From positions 1 to 40,647 of the forward strand of contig JAETRR010000036.1 in the NCBI GenBank assembly GCA_021770065.1: a DNA stretch of 40,647 bases. The letters are read 5' to 3'. The DNA is from Lachnoclostridium sp. (GTDB lineage Bacteria > Bacillota > Clostridia > Lachnospirales > Lachnospiraceae). A program made the position numbers and the translations under genes. This document shows positions 23,632 through 32,267 of the stretch, one piece after another; position 1 is the stretch's first letter, and each line of letters starts with the position of its first letter. Under the pieces are notes generated by a model. That model worked only from the letters and a program-made list of their open reading frames with translations. It did no database searches and was not told the DNA's origin.

Positions 23632-26280
23632 ATGAAAGAACTGGCAAAAACCTACGATCCCAAGGGAATGGAGGATCGCATCTATGAAAAATGGCTGGAA
23701 AAGAAGTACTTCCACGCAGAGGCAGACAGGAGCAGAAAACCCTTCACTATCGTAATTCCGCCCCCGAATGTAACGGGACGGCTCCACATGGGCCATGCCC
23801 TGGACGAAACCCTGCAGGATATACTGATCCGCTATAAAAGGATGCAGGGCTACAATGCCCTCTGGATTCCGGGAACGGATCACGCTTCCATCTCCACAGA
23901 GGTAAAGGTCACAAACCAGCTGAAGGAAGAGGGTATTGACAAGAAGGAGCTGGGCAGAGAAGGCTTCTTAAAGAGAGCCTGGCAGTGGAAGGAAGAGTAC
24001 GGCGGAGCCATTATTAACCAGTTAAAGAAGCTGGGCTCTTCCTGTGACTGGGACCGGGAGCGTTTTACCATGGACGAAGGCTGCTCAGAGGCCGTACTGG
24101 AGGTATTTATCCGCCTTTATGAAAAGGGCTATATCTACAAGGGCTCCCGGATTATCAACTGGTGCCCCGTATGCAAGACCTCTATTTCCGACGCGGAAGT
24201 AGAGCATGAGGAGCAGGCAGGCCATTTCTGGCATATTAATTATCCCATCAAGGACAGCGACCGCTTTGTGGAGATAGCAACAACTCGCCCGGAAACTATG
24301 CTGGGCGACACGGCGCTGGCAGTCAATCCGGATGATGAACGGTATCAGGATATTATCGGCAAGACAGTCATTCTGCCTCTGGTTGGACGTGAGATCCCGG
24401 TTATTGCAGACGCTTATGTAGATAAAGAATTCGGAACCGGCGTAGTAAAGATCACCCCGGCCCATGATCCCAACGACTTTGAGGTAGGAAGGCGCCACAA
24501 CCTGCCGGAGATCAATATATTGAACGACGACGCTGTGATCAATGAGAACGGCGGAAAGTATGCGGGCATGGACCGCTACGAAGCCCGGAAGCGGATTGTG
24601 GAGGATCTTAAGGAGCAGGGCCTCCTGGTGAAAGTTGTGGATCATTCCCACAACGTGGGAACCCATGACCGCTGCGGAACCACCGTAGAGCCTCTTATCA
24701 AGCAGCAGTGGTTTGTAAAAATGGAGGAACTGGCAAAGCCCGCCATTGAGGCGGTGAAGAACGGCGAGCTGACCTTTGTGCCGGAGCGCTTTGATAAAAC
24801 CTACCTCCACTGGCTGGAGAATATCCGCGACTGGTGTATCTCCCGGCAGCTCTGGTGGGGACACCGGATTCCTGCCTATTACTGCGATGACTGTGGTGAG
24901 CTGGTGGTGGCGCGCGAGGAGCCTTCTGTCTGCCCGAAATGCGGCGGAAAGCATTTTACACAGGATCCGGATACCCTGGACACCTGGTTCTCCTCCGCCC
25001 TTTGGCCCTTCTCCACGCTGGGATGGCCCAAACAGACTGAGGATCTGGATTATTTTTATCCCACGGATGTGCTGGTAACGGGCTATGACATTATCTTCTT
25101 CTGGGTAATCCGGATGGTATTTTCCGGCTATGAGCAGACGGGAAAATCGCCCTTCCACCATGTTCTGATTCATGGGCTGGTACGGGATTCCCTGGGAAGA
25201 AAGATGAGCAAATCTCTTGGAAACGGCATTGATCCCCTGGAGATTATCGACAAATACGGTGCCGATGCCCTCCGCTTTACCCTGGTAACGGGCAATGCGC
25301 CGGGCAATGACATGCGTTTCTATATGGAGCGCGTGGAGGCGAGCCGGAACTTTGCAAATAAGGTATGGAATGCCTCCCGGTTCATTATGATGAATATGGA
25401 GAAGGCCGAGATCCCGGAAACGATGGATATAGGGCAGCTTACAGGTGCGGACAAATGGATTCTCTCCAAAGTCAATACCCTTGCAAAGGATGTCACGGCC
25501 AATATGGACAAGTTTGAGCTTGGAATTGCCGTGCAGAAGCTTTATGACTTTATCTGGGAGGAATTCTGCGACTGGTATATTGAGATGGTGAAGCCGCGGC
25601 TTTACCGGGAGGAGGATGAGACCAAGGCAGCGGCTTTATGGACCCTGCGGACGGTTCTTAGCAGGGCGCTTAAGCTTCTGCATCCCTATATGCCCTTTAT
25701 CACGGAGGAAATTTTCTGCAATCTGACGGGAGAGGAATCAATTATGATCTCATCCTGGCCGGAATATAAAGAAGAGTGGGATTTCGAGGCGGATGAACTG
25801 GCCGTGGAACGGATCAAGGAGGCTGTCCGGGGTATCCGGAACGTGCGCTCCGAGATGAATGTGCCTCCCAGCAGAAAGGCTTCTGTGATTGTGGTTTCCG
25901 AGAAGGAAGAGGTGCGAAGCATCTTTGAAAAGGGACGGATTTTCTTCGCCACCCTTGCTTATGCGGGAGAGGTAACCATTCAGGCGGATAAGACGGGAAT
26001 CAGTGAGGATGCCGTCTCTGCTCTGATTACGGACGGAGCCGTGTACATGCCTTTCTCCGATCTGGTGGATATGGAGAAGGAGCTGGAGCGGTTAAAGAAG
26101 GAGGAGGAACGTCTTACGAAGGAACTGGCCCGCGTAAACGGAATGCTGGGCAATGAGAAGTTCATAAGCCGGGCGCCTCAAGGCAAGATTGACGAGGAAA
26201 AGGAAAAGCTTAAGAAATACAGCCGGATGATGGAGCAGGTAAAGGAACGCATGGAGGCCTTAAAGTCCGTAGGTGCCTGA
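23632..26280 (+). CDS. valS: Valyl-tRNA synthetase
   Basis: Charges tRNA-Val with valine in the cytoplasm. This 882-residue class I synthetase has the HIGH-type motif HMGH (52-55, within [16 protein letters not shown]), the editing domain ([12 protein letters not shown]), Cys pairs in the middle (YYCDDCGE...CPKCGG), KMSKS at 524-528, and the C-terminal tRNA-binding coiled coil ([19 protein letters not shown]). AAGGAGGG precedes the ATG. Expression is controlled by the T-box leader with a GTA specifier. folC follows about 80 bases later with no obvious terminator between. Confidence 0.97.
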   Translation: MKELAKTYDPKGMEDRIYEKWLEKKYFHAEADRSRKPFTIVIPPPNVTGRLHMGHALDETLQDILIRYKRMQGYNALWIPGTDHASISTEVKVTNQLKEEGIDKKELGREGFLKRAWQWKEEYGGAIINQLKKLGSSCDWDRERFTMDEGCSEAVLEVFIRLYEKGYIYKGSRIINWCPVCKTSISDAEVEHEEQAGHFWHINYPIKDSDRFVEIATTRPETMLGDTALAVNPDDERYQDIIGKTVILPLVGREIPVIADAYVDKEFGTGVVKITPAHDPNDFEVGRRHNLPEINILNDDAVINENGGKYAGMDRYEARKRIVEDLKEQGLLVKVVDHSHNVGTHDRCGTTVEPLIKQQWFVKMEELAKPAIEAVKNGELTFVPERFDKTYLHWLENIRDWCISRQLWWGHRIPAYYCDDCGELVVAREEPSVCPKCGGKHFTQDPDTLDTWFSSALWPFSTLGWPKQTEDLDYFYPTDVLVTGYDIIFFWVIRMVFSGYEQTGKSPFHHVLIHGLVRDSLGRKMSKSLGNGIDPLEIIDKYGADALRFTLVTGNAPGNDMRFYMERVEASRNFANKVWNASRFIMMNMEKAEIPETMDIGQLTGADKWILSKVNTLAKDVTANMDKFELGIAVQKLYDFIWEEFCDWYIEMVKPRLYREEDETKAAALWTLRTVLSRALKLLHPYMPFITEEIFCNLTGEESIMISSWPEYKEEWDFEADELAVERIKEAVRGIRNVRSEMNVPPSRKASVIVVSEKEEVRSIFEKGRIFFATLAYAGEVTIQADKTGISEDAVSALITDGAVYMPFSDLVDMEKELERLKKEEERLTKELARVNGMLGNEKFISRAPQGKIDEEKEKLKKYSRMMEQVKERMEALKSVGA

Positions 26281-26358
26281 CAGTGTATACGCAGGCAGGC
26301 GGATACCGGTATCGGAAAAGTCTGCGGTTCTTTTTTGCGGCAGCGCCGGGGAAGAAGG

Positions 26359-27690
26359 ATGGAGATGGAAAGAGGAATGACATACAAAAGCATGACCTAT
26401 GAGGAAGCGGCCGCATATATAGAAGAGACGCCCAAATTTACAAAAAAGAATACCCTCGAAAATACAAAAGCGATTCTGCGCCGTCTGGGAGATCCCCAGG
26501 AGCGCATGAAGATTCTTCATGTGGCGGGAACCAACGGGAAGGGCTCCGTCTGCTCTTTCCTGGCTTCCATGCTGCATGCGGCAGGAAAGCACACGGGACT
26601 GTTTATTTCTCCCCATCTGGTGGATGTGAATGAGCGGTTTGTGATAGATGAGGTGCAGGTGGATAATGATCGGTTTCTTGAGGCCTTCCGGACGGTGATG
26701 GATTGTGTGGAACAGATCCGGAAGGAAGGCTATGCCCATCCCACCTATTTTGAAATCCTGTTTCTTATTGGAATGGTACTCTTTGAAAAGGCCGAAGTCG
26801 AATATCTTGTGCTGGAAACAGGCCTGGGAGGCCGTCTGGATGCCACCAATTCCACGGCGCATCCTCTGATAACGGTTATTACCTCTATCAGCCTGGATCA
26901 TACAGAATATCTGGGGGATACGGTGGAAGCCATTGCAGGGGAGAAGGCAGGGATCATAAAGGAGGGCATACCGGTCATCTATGATGCGGACAACCGGGAG
27001 GCAGCGGCGGTAATTCAAAGACGTGCGGAGGAATTACATTCACCTGCATTTGGAATTTACAGGGAGATGCTAAAAATTTCCTCTATGACGAATAAAAATA
27101 TTGATTTTTCCATAAATTCTGGGTATTATGATTATATTGAGCTTTCTATATCCAGTGTAGCGGAGTATCAGGTGAAAAATGCCGCTTTGGCGGTAACGGC
27201 GCTGAAGATTCTGGATTCGGAAGGCAGTTTTACAGATGAAGTGATAAAGCAGGGGATTGCCCGGATGAGATGGCAGGGGAGAATGGAGACCGTACTGCCG
27301 GGGGTGATTATTGACGGAGCACACAATGAAGCCGGCGTGGAGGAGTTCGTGAAGACGGCAAAGCGCTTGGAAGCGGATGAACCGGTCACTCTGCTGTTTG
27401 CTGCGGTGGGAGACAAGGATTACCGCCGTATGATAGAAAGAATCTGCTGCGGGCTGCGTATAGACCGGGTGATTGTTACAGAGGTGGGAGGATACCGGGC
27501 CGTGGATGCAAAGGAGCCGGCGGCGTTTTTTGAGCAGTATGGGAGTGCCCGGGTAATCGTGTGCCCGGATGTAGAGGAGGCGTTTTCCAGGGCTCTTGCC
27601 GAAAAAGGAGACGGGATCTTATTCTGTGCGGGCTCTCTGTATCTGGTAGGAAGTATTAAAAGTATCTTAAGGAGGACGGCGCATGATTGA
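26359..27690 (+). CDS. folC: Folylpolyglutamate synthase / dihydrofolate synthase
   Basis: Adds glutamate to folates (and in many bacteria to dihydropteroate) with ATP; a Mur-ligase-fold enzyme. Present are the ATP loop VAGTNGKGSVCSFLA, SPHLVDVNERF, the ETGLGGRLDATN motif, SLDHTEYLGDTVEAIAGEKAGI and IIDGAHNEAGVEEF in the C-terminal domain. The start is uncertain: ATGs at 26359, 26365, 26377 and 26392 are in frame. GGGGAAGAAGG supports one of the first two, whereas the most family-like N-terminus (MTYEEAAAYIEE) begins at 26392. Its end overlaps the next small gene by eight bases. Confidence 0.94.
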   Translation: MEMERGMTYKSMTYEEAAAYIEETPKFTKKNTLENTKAILRRLGDPQERMKILHVAGTNGKGSVCSFLASMLHAAGKHTGLFISPHLVDVNERFVIDEVQVDNDRFLEAFRTVMDCVEQIRKEGYAHPTYFEILFLIGMVLFEKAEVEYLVLETGLGGRLDATNSTAHPLITVITSISLDHTEYLGDTVEAIAGEKAGIIKEGIPVIYDADNREAAAVIQRRAEELHSPAFGIYREMLKISSMTNKNIDFSINSGYYDYIELSISSVAEYQVKNAALAVTALKILDSEGSFTDEVIKQGIARMRWQGRMETVLPGVIIDGAHNEAGVEEFVKTAKRLEADEPVTLLFAAVGDKDYRRMIERICCGLRIDRVIVTEVGGYRAVDAKEPAAFFEQYGSARVIVCPDVEEAFSRALAEKGDGILFCAGSLYLVGSIKSILRRTAHD

Positions 27691-27832
27691 TTTTGAAGAA
27701 GAATTGAAGAAATTCCACCCCAGCCTGGAAGTGGAGCAGGTAGAGGAGAATGTTTATAATAATAAGCCCAGAGATATGGCCGATCTTCTCCAGGAGATGA
27801 TTAAGGAAATGAAAGGCGGAAACCGATACTAG
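27683..27832 (+). CDS. Small acidic protein of 49 residues, unknown function
   Basis: Begins MIDFEEELKKFHPSLEVEQV and ends DLLQEMIKEMKGGNRY. AAGGAGGAC lies eight bases before the ATG, and the frame overlaps the end of folC by eight bases, both good signs of a real translated gene. It is charged, probably helical, without membrane segment or cysteines. It sits between folC and the zinc-ribbon/TPR gene, apparently in one transcript. No family is recognised. Confidence 0.72.
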   Translation: MIDFEEELKKFHPSLEVEQVEENVYNNKPRDMADLLQEMIKEMKGGNRY

Positions 27833-27848
27833 AAAGTGGGATTAGAGA

Positions 27849-29243
27849 ATGCTTTGTATAAAATGTGGAGCTACTTTACAGGATCCGGAATATTGCAGTG
27901 CCTGCGGCACGGATATTAAGATTTACCGGAAGCTTATCCGCCTGTCCAACACTTATTACAACATGGGGCTGGAAAAGGCCAGGGTGCGGAATCTTTCCGG
28001 CGCAGTCCAGGATCTGCGGAACAGCTTAAAATTAAATAAAGAGCATATTTCGGCAAGAAATCTTCTGGGGCTTATCTATTTTGAGACCGGAGAGGTTGTA
28101 TCAGCCTTGACGGAATGGATTATAAGTAAGAATCTGGACCCCAATAAGAATATTGCGGACGAATATATTCAGGCAATTCAGAATAACCCGGCCCGGCTGG
28201 AAACCATTAACCAGACGATCAAGAAGTACAATCAGTCTCTGCTGTACTGTCAGCAGGGAAGTGACGATCTGGCAGTGATTCAGTTAAAAAAGGTTTTGTC
28301 GCTGAACCCGAAGCTGGTAAAGGCCCATCAGCTGCTGGCTCTTCTTTATATTCAGTCTGAGGAGTACGACAGAGCGGGCAGAGAGCTGCGCCGGGCGCTT
28401 GCCATAGATAAGACGGATAATCTCTCTCTGCGCTATCTGGAAGAACTGGAGCAGCGGACAGGGACACCCGTGATGAGCGGAAAGAAGGCAGAACGGGAAG
28501 GAAAAGAAAAAGGGAAGAATCCGGATGTGATTTCCTATACAAGCGGTAATGAGACAATCATTATGCCTTCCGCTTACAAGGACAATACAGGCGTGAATGT
28601 GGTATTGAATCTTCTGATCGGTCTGATAGTCGGCGTGGCGCTCATGTGGTTTCTGGTAGTTCCGGCCAAGATCCGATCGGTCCGCAGCGAGACGAACAAG
28701 GAGATTGTGGAATACGGCGATCAGATTTCGGCCAAGCAGGCAGAGATCAGCAATCTGCAAAAGCAGATAGAGGAGCTTGAGAGCCGGCAGGTGGAGGAAG
28801 AGGAAAAGCCGGATACCAGTGTTCATTATGAGAAGCTGATCGAGGCGTATACGGCCGTTCAGGCGGAGGATGACGAGGCTGCGCTTGCCGCCCTCAATGA
28901 GGTGGATTCCAGCCAGCTTTCCGAGGCGGCCCAGGCTATGTATAACCAGATCTACGGACCCCTTCATATGGAAGAGGTAAAGGCATTGTTTGATGAGGGC
29001 TCTGCGGCCTACACGGCAGGAAACCACGATGAGGTGATAGAGAAGCTGGAGCAGGTAGTTGCCGTCGAGGAAGACTATGAGGACGGCTATGCATTGTATT
29101 ACCTGGCCCGGGCATACGAGGCAAAGCAGGAGAATGCAAAAGCGCTGCCGTTGTTCCAGAAATTTGCGGAGACTCATCCGGGAACCGAAAGAGCCCGTTA
29201 TTGCAACCAGGCTATTGCCCGGCTGCAGCAGGCACAGCAATAA
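27849..29243 (+). CDS. Zinc-ribbon, TPR-repeat single-pass membrane protein
   Basis: A 464-residue protein of unknown process. The first 20 residues hold a zinc ribbon (CIKCGATLQDPEYCSACG, two CxxC pairs). TPR-like helical repeats follow (YYNMGLEKARVRNLSGAVQDL; LLGLIYFETGEVVSALTEW; LLALLYIQSEEYDRAGREL). One membrane segment lies near 250-275 (VVLNLLIGLIVGVALMWFLV), then a coiled coil (ISAKQAEISNLQKQIEELES), then further TPRs to the end (ALYYLARAYEAKQENAKAL). The topology suggests a cytoplasmic N-terminal and an extracytoplasmic C-terminal protein-binding platform. Its ribosome site is weak. A terminator follows. Confidence 0.85.
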   Translation: MLCIKCGATLQDPEYCSACGTDIKIYRKLIRLSNTYYNMGLEKARVRNLSGAVQDLRNSLKLNKEHISARNLLGLIYFETGEVVSALTEWIISKNLDPNKNIADEYIQAIQNNPARLETINQTIKKYNQSLLYCQQGSDDLAVIQLKKVLSLNPKLVKAHQLLALLYIQSEEYDRAGRELRRALAIDKTDNLSLRYLEELEQRTGTPVMSGKKAEREGKEKGKNPDVISYTSGNETIIMPSAYKDNTGVNVVLNLLIGLIVGVALMWFLVVPAKIRSVRSETNKEIVEYGDQISAKQAEISNLQKQIEELESRQVEEEEKPDTSVHYEKLIEAYTAVQAEDDEAALAALNEVDSSQLSEAAQAMYNQIYGPLHMEEVKALFDEGSAAYTAGNHDEVIEKLEQVVAVEEDYEDGYALYYLARAYEAKQENAKALPLFQKFAETHPGTERARYCNQAIARLQQAQQ

Positions 29244-29320
29244 CTGTCAGATATCCCGCAGCGGGCAGGCAAACCGCCGGATCTGCTGCGCATGAATAAA
29301 CAAAAGAGAAACCCTGGAGA

Positions 29321-29351
29321 AAGGGACATACCGAAAGGTATGTCCCTTTTT
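29321..29351 (+). terminator. Terminator after the TPR gene
   Basis: AAGGGACATACC (29321-29332), GAAA tetraloop, GGTATGTCCCTT (29337-29348), then T's. A perfect 12-bp stem. It separates the valS-folC-TPR genes from the spoIIA operon. Confidence 0.93.
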
Positions 29352-29408
29352 GAACGCATATTTTTAAAAACCGTATTGCAGAGCTAAATAGAAAGGGATA
29401 CGACTTTT

Positions 29409-29445
29409 CCCTTTAGTGCCATCGCGCAGCGATTATAATAGGAGG
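29409..29445 (+). promoter_or_regulatory. Conserved pre-Shine-Dalgarno hairpin element, copy B (spoIIAA)
   Basis: CCCTTTAGTGCC, the stem ATCGC-GCA-GCGAT (29421-29433), TATAATA and AGGAGG (29440-29445), directly before spoIIAA. It aligns with the elements before the acyl-CoA ligase and livH. No clear sigma-H promoter could be made out in the 100 bases upstream. Confidence 0.6.
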
Positions 29446-29453
29446 ACATTGGA

Positions 29454-29810
29454 ATGAGCAGTAACACAAAAGTACAGGGAAGACAGAAGATAACAGATAA
29501 AACTTTATGGATATCCGTTCCAAAGGAGCTGGATCATCACAGTGCAGAGCAGATTTCGCAGGAGGCGGACGGGCTGGTACGGCAAAAGGATATCAGAGAG
29601 ATTGTGTTCGATTTTTCGGATACGGTTTTCTGCGACAGCTCAGGAATAGGAATGCTGATGGGACGCTATAAGATGATGAAAGCTTTGGGCGGGAATGTCC
29701 GGGCAGTACAGGCAGGAGAAAGAGTCGGAAAGATTCTGATGCTTTCCGGCATTATGAAGATTATTCCGGTGGAAAAGAAGCAGGGGGGAATGCAGGATGA
29801 AAAGGAATGA
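29454..29810 (+). CDS. spoIIAA: Anti-sigma F factor antagonist (STAS domain)
   Basis: In the forespore, unphosphorylated SpoIIAA binds SpoIIAB and releases sigma F. This 118-residue STAS protein has VFDFSDTVFCDSSGIGMLMGRY; Ser62 in CDSSG corresponds to the serine phosphorylated by SpoIIAB (Ser58 in B. subtilis as recalled). AGGAGG precedes the ATG and is itself preceded by a conserved hairpin element. The gene overlaps spoIIAB by 14 bases in the standard spoIIAA-spoIIAB-sigF order. Confidence 0.94.
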   Translation: MSSNTKVQGRQKITDKTLWISVPKELDHHSAEQISQEADGLVRQKDIREIVFDFSDTVFCDSSGIGMLMGRYKMMKALGGNVRAVQAGERVGKILMLSGIMKIIPVEKKQGGMQDEKE

Positions 29811-30228
29811 GATGAAGATAGAGTTTGACAGTATTTCGGATAACGAAGCATTTGCCAGGGTGACGGTAGCGGCCTTTATGGCACAGATGAATCCCAGCAT
29901 GGAGGAAGTGGCAGACGTAAAAACCGCTGTCTCTGAGGCCGTCACCAATGCGATTATTCACGGGTATGAAGGGAAAGTACATAAGATTACCATTACCGGT
30001 GTGATAGAGGATGCGCTTTTGAGCCTTGAGGTGGCTGACCAGGGAGTCGGCATCAGGGATGTAAAGAAAGCCATGGAACCTTTGTACACTTCGCGTCCGG
30101 AGCTGGAACGCTCCGGTATGGGTTTCCTGTTTATGGAGGCTTTTATGGATGAAGTGCAGGTATCCTCCAGACCCGGGGAAGGAACGATTGTTACCATGAA
30201 GAAAATGATCGGGCAGCACGGAGAATAA
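29797..30228 (+). CDS. spoIIAB: Anti-sigma F factor, serine kinase
   Basis: Binds and holds sigma F inactive and phosphorylates SpoIIAA. A GHKL-fold ATPase of 143 residues: the N-box KTAVSEAVTNAIIHGY, then EVADQGVGI and the glycine-rich ERSGMGFLFM. The ATG at 29797 is inside the end of spoIIAA, with GGGGGG upstream; an internal ATG at 29812 is the alternative. It ends three bases before sigF, indicating tight coupling. Confidence 0.95.
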   Translation: MKRNEMKIEFDSISDNEAFARVTVAAFMAQMNPSMEEVADVKTAVSEAVTNAIIHGYEGKVHKITITGVIEDALLSLEVADQGVGIRDVKKAMEPLYTSRPELERSGMGFLFMEAFMDEVQVSSRPGEGTIVTMKKMIGQHGE

Positions 30229-30231
30229 TAT

Positions 30232-30945
30232 ATGGCTCGCACGGAGGAACTGATTCGACGGTCACAGGAAGGAGATAAAGAGGCAAGAGAGACACTGATT
30301 GAGGAAAACATGGGATTGATTCATCATGTGGTAAAGCGCTTTCTGGGACGGGGCGTGGAGGCGGAAGATCTGTTTCAGATCGGCGCCATCGGGCTGGTGA
30401 AGGCGGTGGATCGCTTTGACTTAAGCTTTGACGTCCGGTTTTCCACTTACGCGGTTCCCATGATTGCCGGAGAGATCAAGCGTTTTCTCCGGGACGACAG
30501 TATGATAAAGATAAGCCGTTCTTTAAAGGAGCTGGCCATCCGGGCGGCCAGACTGAGGGAACAGCTTTTGATGGAGCGCGGAGAAGAGCCGGGAGTTGAG
30601 GAGCTGGCGGAGCTTCTTGGGGTAGAGCCGGAAGAGCTGGTACAGGCCATGGACGGAAGTGCTGAGGTAGAGTCCCTTCAAAAGATTGTATATCAGGGAG
30701 ACGGGGAAGGCTTAAGTCTGATGGATAAGGTGGAACAGGGGAAAGATGAGGAAGAGACATTGCTGCGTCAGCTTCTTCTGGAACAGCTTTTGCGCTCTCT
30801 GGAACCAAAGGAGCGTCGTCTGATTATGCTGCGCTTTTTCCATGACCGGACCCAGACCCAGGTGGCGGAGGAGCTCGGCATGTCCCAGGTTCAGGTATCC
30901 AGACTGGAAAAGAAAATTTTACAGGCTTTAAAAAAACGAATGTAG
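30232..30945 (+). CDS. sigF: RNA polymerase sigma factor F, first forespore sigma
   Basis: Directs early forespore transcription. The 237-residue protein has sigma region 2 (NMGLIHHVVKRFLGRGVEAEDLFQIGAIGLVKAVDRFD, then VRFSTYAVPMIAGEIKRFLRDD), region 3 (ISRSLKELAIRAARL) and region 4 with a C-terminal helix-turn-helix (RTQTQVAEELGMSQVQVSRLEKKI). It is the last gene of the spoIIA operon. A good sigma-G-type promoter follows six bases after its stop, leading into the spoVA genes. Confidence 0.96.
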   Translation: MARTEELIRRSQEGDKEARETLIEENMGLIHHVVKRFLGRGVEAEDLFQIGAIGLVKAVDRFDLSFDVRFSTYAVPMIAGEIKRFLRDDSMIKISRSLKELAIRAARLREQLLMERGEEPGVEELAELLGVEPEELVQAMDGSAEVESLQKIVYQGDGEGLSLMDKVEQGKDEEETLLRQLLLEQLLRSLEPKERRLIMLRFFHDRTQTQVAEELGMSQVQVSRLEKKILQALKKRM

Positions 30946-30950
30946 CGAGC

Positions 30951-30979
30951 GAATAATAAGAAATTCTGGGGACATAATA
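30951..30979 (+). promoter_or_regulatory. Putative sigma-G promoter of the spoVA operon
   Basis: GAATA (30951-30955), 17 bases, CATAATA (30973-30979). Both hexamer cores match the B. subtilis sigma-G consensus as recalled (GNATR and CAWWMTA). It lies between sigF and the first spoVA-linked gene, as expected for late forespore expression. Confidence 0.62.
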
Positions 30980-31024
30980 AATCATTATAGGGATATTACG
31001 GAACTGGAATAGGAGGCAGATATT

Positions 31025-31189
31025 ATGGAGCGTACAAAGTACAGAGCATGGCTGATCTCCGTTGTGCTTGCAGCCGCAGTCTTCGGGATTTTTTATTATG
31101 TGTATACAGCAAACCAGGAAAAAACCATCACAGACGGCACTTTGGTTTATAAGCAGGAATGGACGCCGGAGGAGGAAGCCGCCGCATGA
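31025..31189 (+). CDS. Small single-pass membrane protein (54 residues) before spoVAA
   Basis: Begins MERTKYRAWLISVVLAAAVF and ends WTPEEEAAA. One membrane segment covers about residues 9-28, with a basic N-terminus inside and an acidic C-terminal tail probably outside. AGGAGG lies upstream at normal spacing. Its stop overlaps the spoVAA start (ATGA), so it is translationally coupled to spoVAA and shares the sigma-G-type promoter. No standard SpoVA subunit matches it; a forespore membrane accessory protein is inferred. Confidence 0.72.
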   Translation: MERTKYRAWLISVVLAAAVFGIFYYVYTANQEKTITDGTLVYKQEWTPEEEAAA

Positions 31190-31830
31190 GCGAGATTCTT
31201 TATGTAAAGTTTGAAAAAAACACCCGGACCTACAACCGGACGGTGACGATAGGTGAGGCAGGAGAGATGCAGTGCGCCGATTCGGCCATTGTAAACCGGC
31301 TGAAGACAGAGAAGCTTCACACCTTTGAGCATGTTAGAAAGGGCCGGCATATGTGTGCAGACCGGAAGGTGTTTTCCATTCTGGATGTAGTGGAGAAGAT
31401 TCACAAGGTTTATCCGAATCTGGAAATTCAGAATATGGGAGAGCAGGACTTCATTGTGGAATATTCCACTAAGCCGGACGAGCAGCCGGCCGTGACTTTT
31501 ATTAAGGTGGCGTTGGTATGTCTTATCTGTTTTTTCGGATCGGCGTTTTCCATTATGGCCTTTAACAATGACGTGTCCACGGTAGACATGTTCGGGCAGT
31601 TTTATACGCTCATGACCGGGCAGGAATCCGACGGCTTTACCATCCTGGAGCTGACCTACTCTCTGGGGCTTTCCACAGGCATTATTGCCTTTTTCAACCA
31701 CATCGGGGGAAGGCGTCTGAGCAAGGAGCCTACGCCCATTGAGGTAGAAATGCGGCTTTATGAGGATGATGTGAACACTACCCTGATTAACACGGCCAGC
31801 CGGAATGGGATTCATAAAAAGGAGCAGTAG
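31186..31830 (+). CDS. spoVAA: Stage V sporulation protein AA
   Basis: Part of the SpoVA inner-membrane system that takes up dipicolinic acid into the forespore and releases it at germination. The 214-residue protein has a soluble N-terminal part (ILYVKFEKNTRTYNRTVTIG) and two membrane segments in the C-terminal half (ITFIKVALVCLICFFGSAFS; YSLGLSTGIIAFFNHIG). The frame is open from 31159, but the ATG at 31186, overlapping the upstream stop, gives the family N-terminus. spoVAB follows after 11 bases. Confidence 0.9.
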   Translation: MSEILYVKFEKNTRTYNRTVTIGEAGEMQCADSAIVNRLKTEKLHTFEHVRKGRHMCADRKVFSILDVVEKIHKVYPNLEIQNMGEQDFIVEYSTKPDEQPAVTFIKVALVCLICFFGSAFSIMAFNNDVSTVDMFGQFYTLMTGQESDGFTILELTYSLGLSTGIIAFFNHIGGRRLSKEPTPIEVEMRLYEDDVNTTLINTASRNGIHKKEQ

Positions 31831-31841
31831 GGGGCGGCAGC

Positions 31842-32258
31842 ATGTGGATAAAACAGATTATCATGGCAGCCGTGGGGCTGAGCTGCGGCCTGGCCGTGGC
31901 AGGCGGCCTGTTTGCTTTAATTATTGCCCTGGGACTGGTGGCGGAGTTTGCGGATCAGACCCATACGGCCAGGCACATTTTCCTGTATGAGGATGCGGTG
32001 GCGGCAGGAGGAATCCTGGGGAATCTGATGAGCGTGTATCAGTTTATTGTTCCGGTGGGTCCGGCAGGTGTGGGAATTTTCGGAATTTTCAGCGGTATCT
32101 TTGTGGGGGCCTGGGCTATGGCGCTGACAGAGATTGTGAATATTGTTCCCATTTTTACCCGGCGTATTGATATGCGCAGGGGGCTGGCTCTTGTAATTGC
32201 AGTGATGGCTCTTGGAAGAACCATCGGATCACTGATTTTTTATTATTTCCGGTGGTAA
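31842..32258 (+). CDS. spoVAB: Stage V sporulation protein AB
   Basis: A 138-residue integral membrane protein of the SpoVA channel with about four hydrophobic segments (IIMAAVGLSCGLAVAGGLFA; VGPAGVGIFGIFSGIFVG; ALVIAVMALGRTIGSLIFYY). Motifs such as MALTEIVNIVPIFTRR are typical of the family. It sits between spoVAA and spoVAC with short gaps in the standard order. Confidence 0.9.
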   Translation: MWIKQIIMAAVGLSCGLAVAGGLFALIIALGLVAEFADQTHTARHIFLYEDAVAAGGILGNLMSVYQFIVPVGPAGVGIFGIFSGIFVGAWAMALTEIVNIVPIFTRRIDMRRGLALVIAVMALGRTIGSLIFYYFRW

Positions 32259-32267
32259 GAGAGACGG

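Noticed and set aside
24085..25173. Minus-strand open frame of 362 codons inside valS
   Set aside because: Fully antisense to conserved ValS catalytic sequence, with no ribosome site and no recognisable protein.
26302..26313. Palindrome GATACCGGTATC between valS and folC as terminator
   Set aside because: The hairpin would have no proper loop, and the following T run is about 20 bases away; no terminator is supported there.
28284..29240. Minus-strand open frame of 318 codons inside the zinc-ribbon/TPR gene
   Set aside because: Antisense shadow; the plus-strand frame has clear domains while this one has none.
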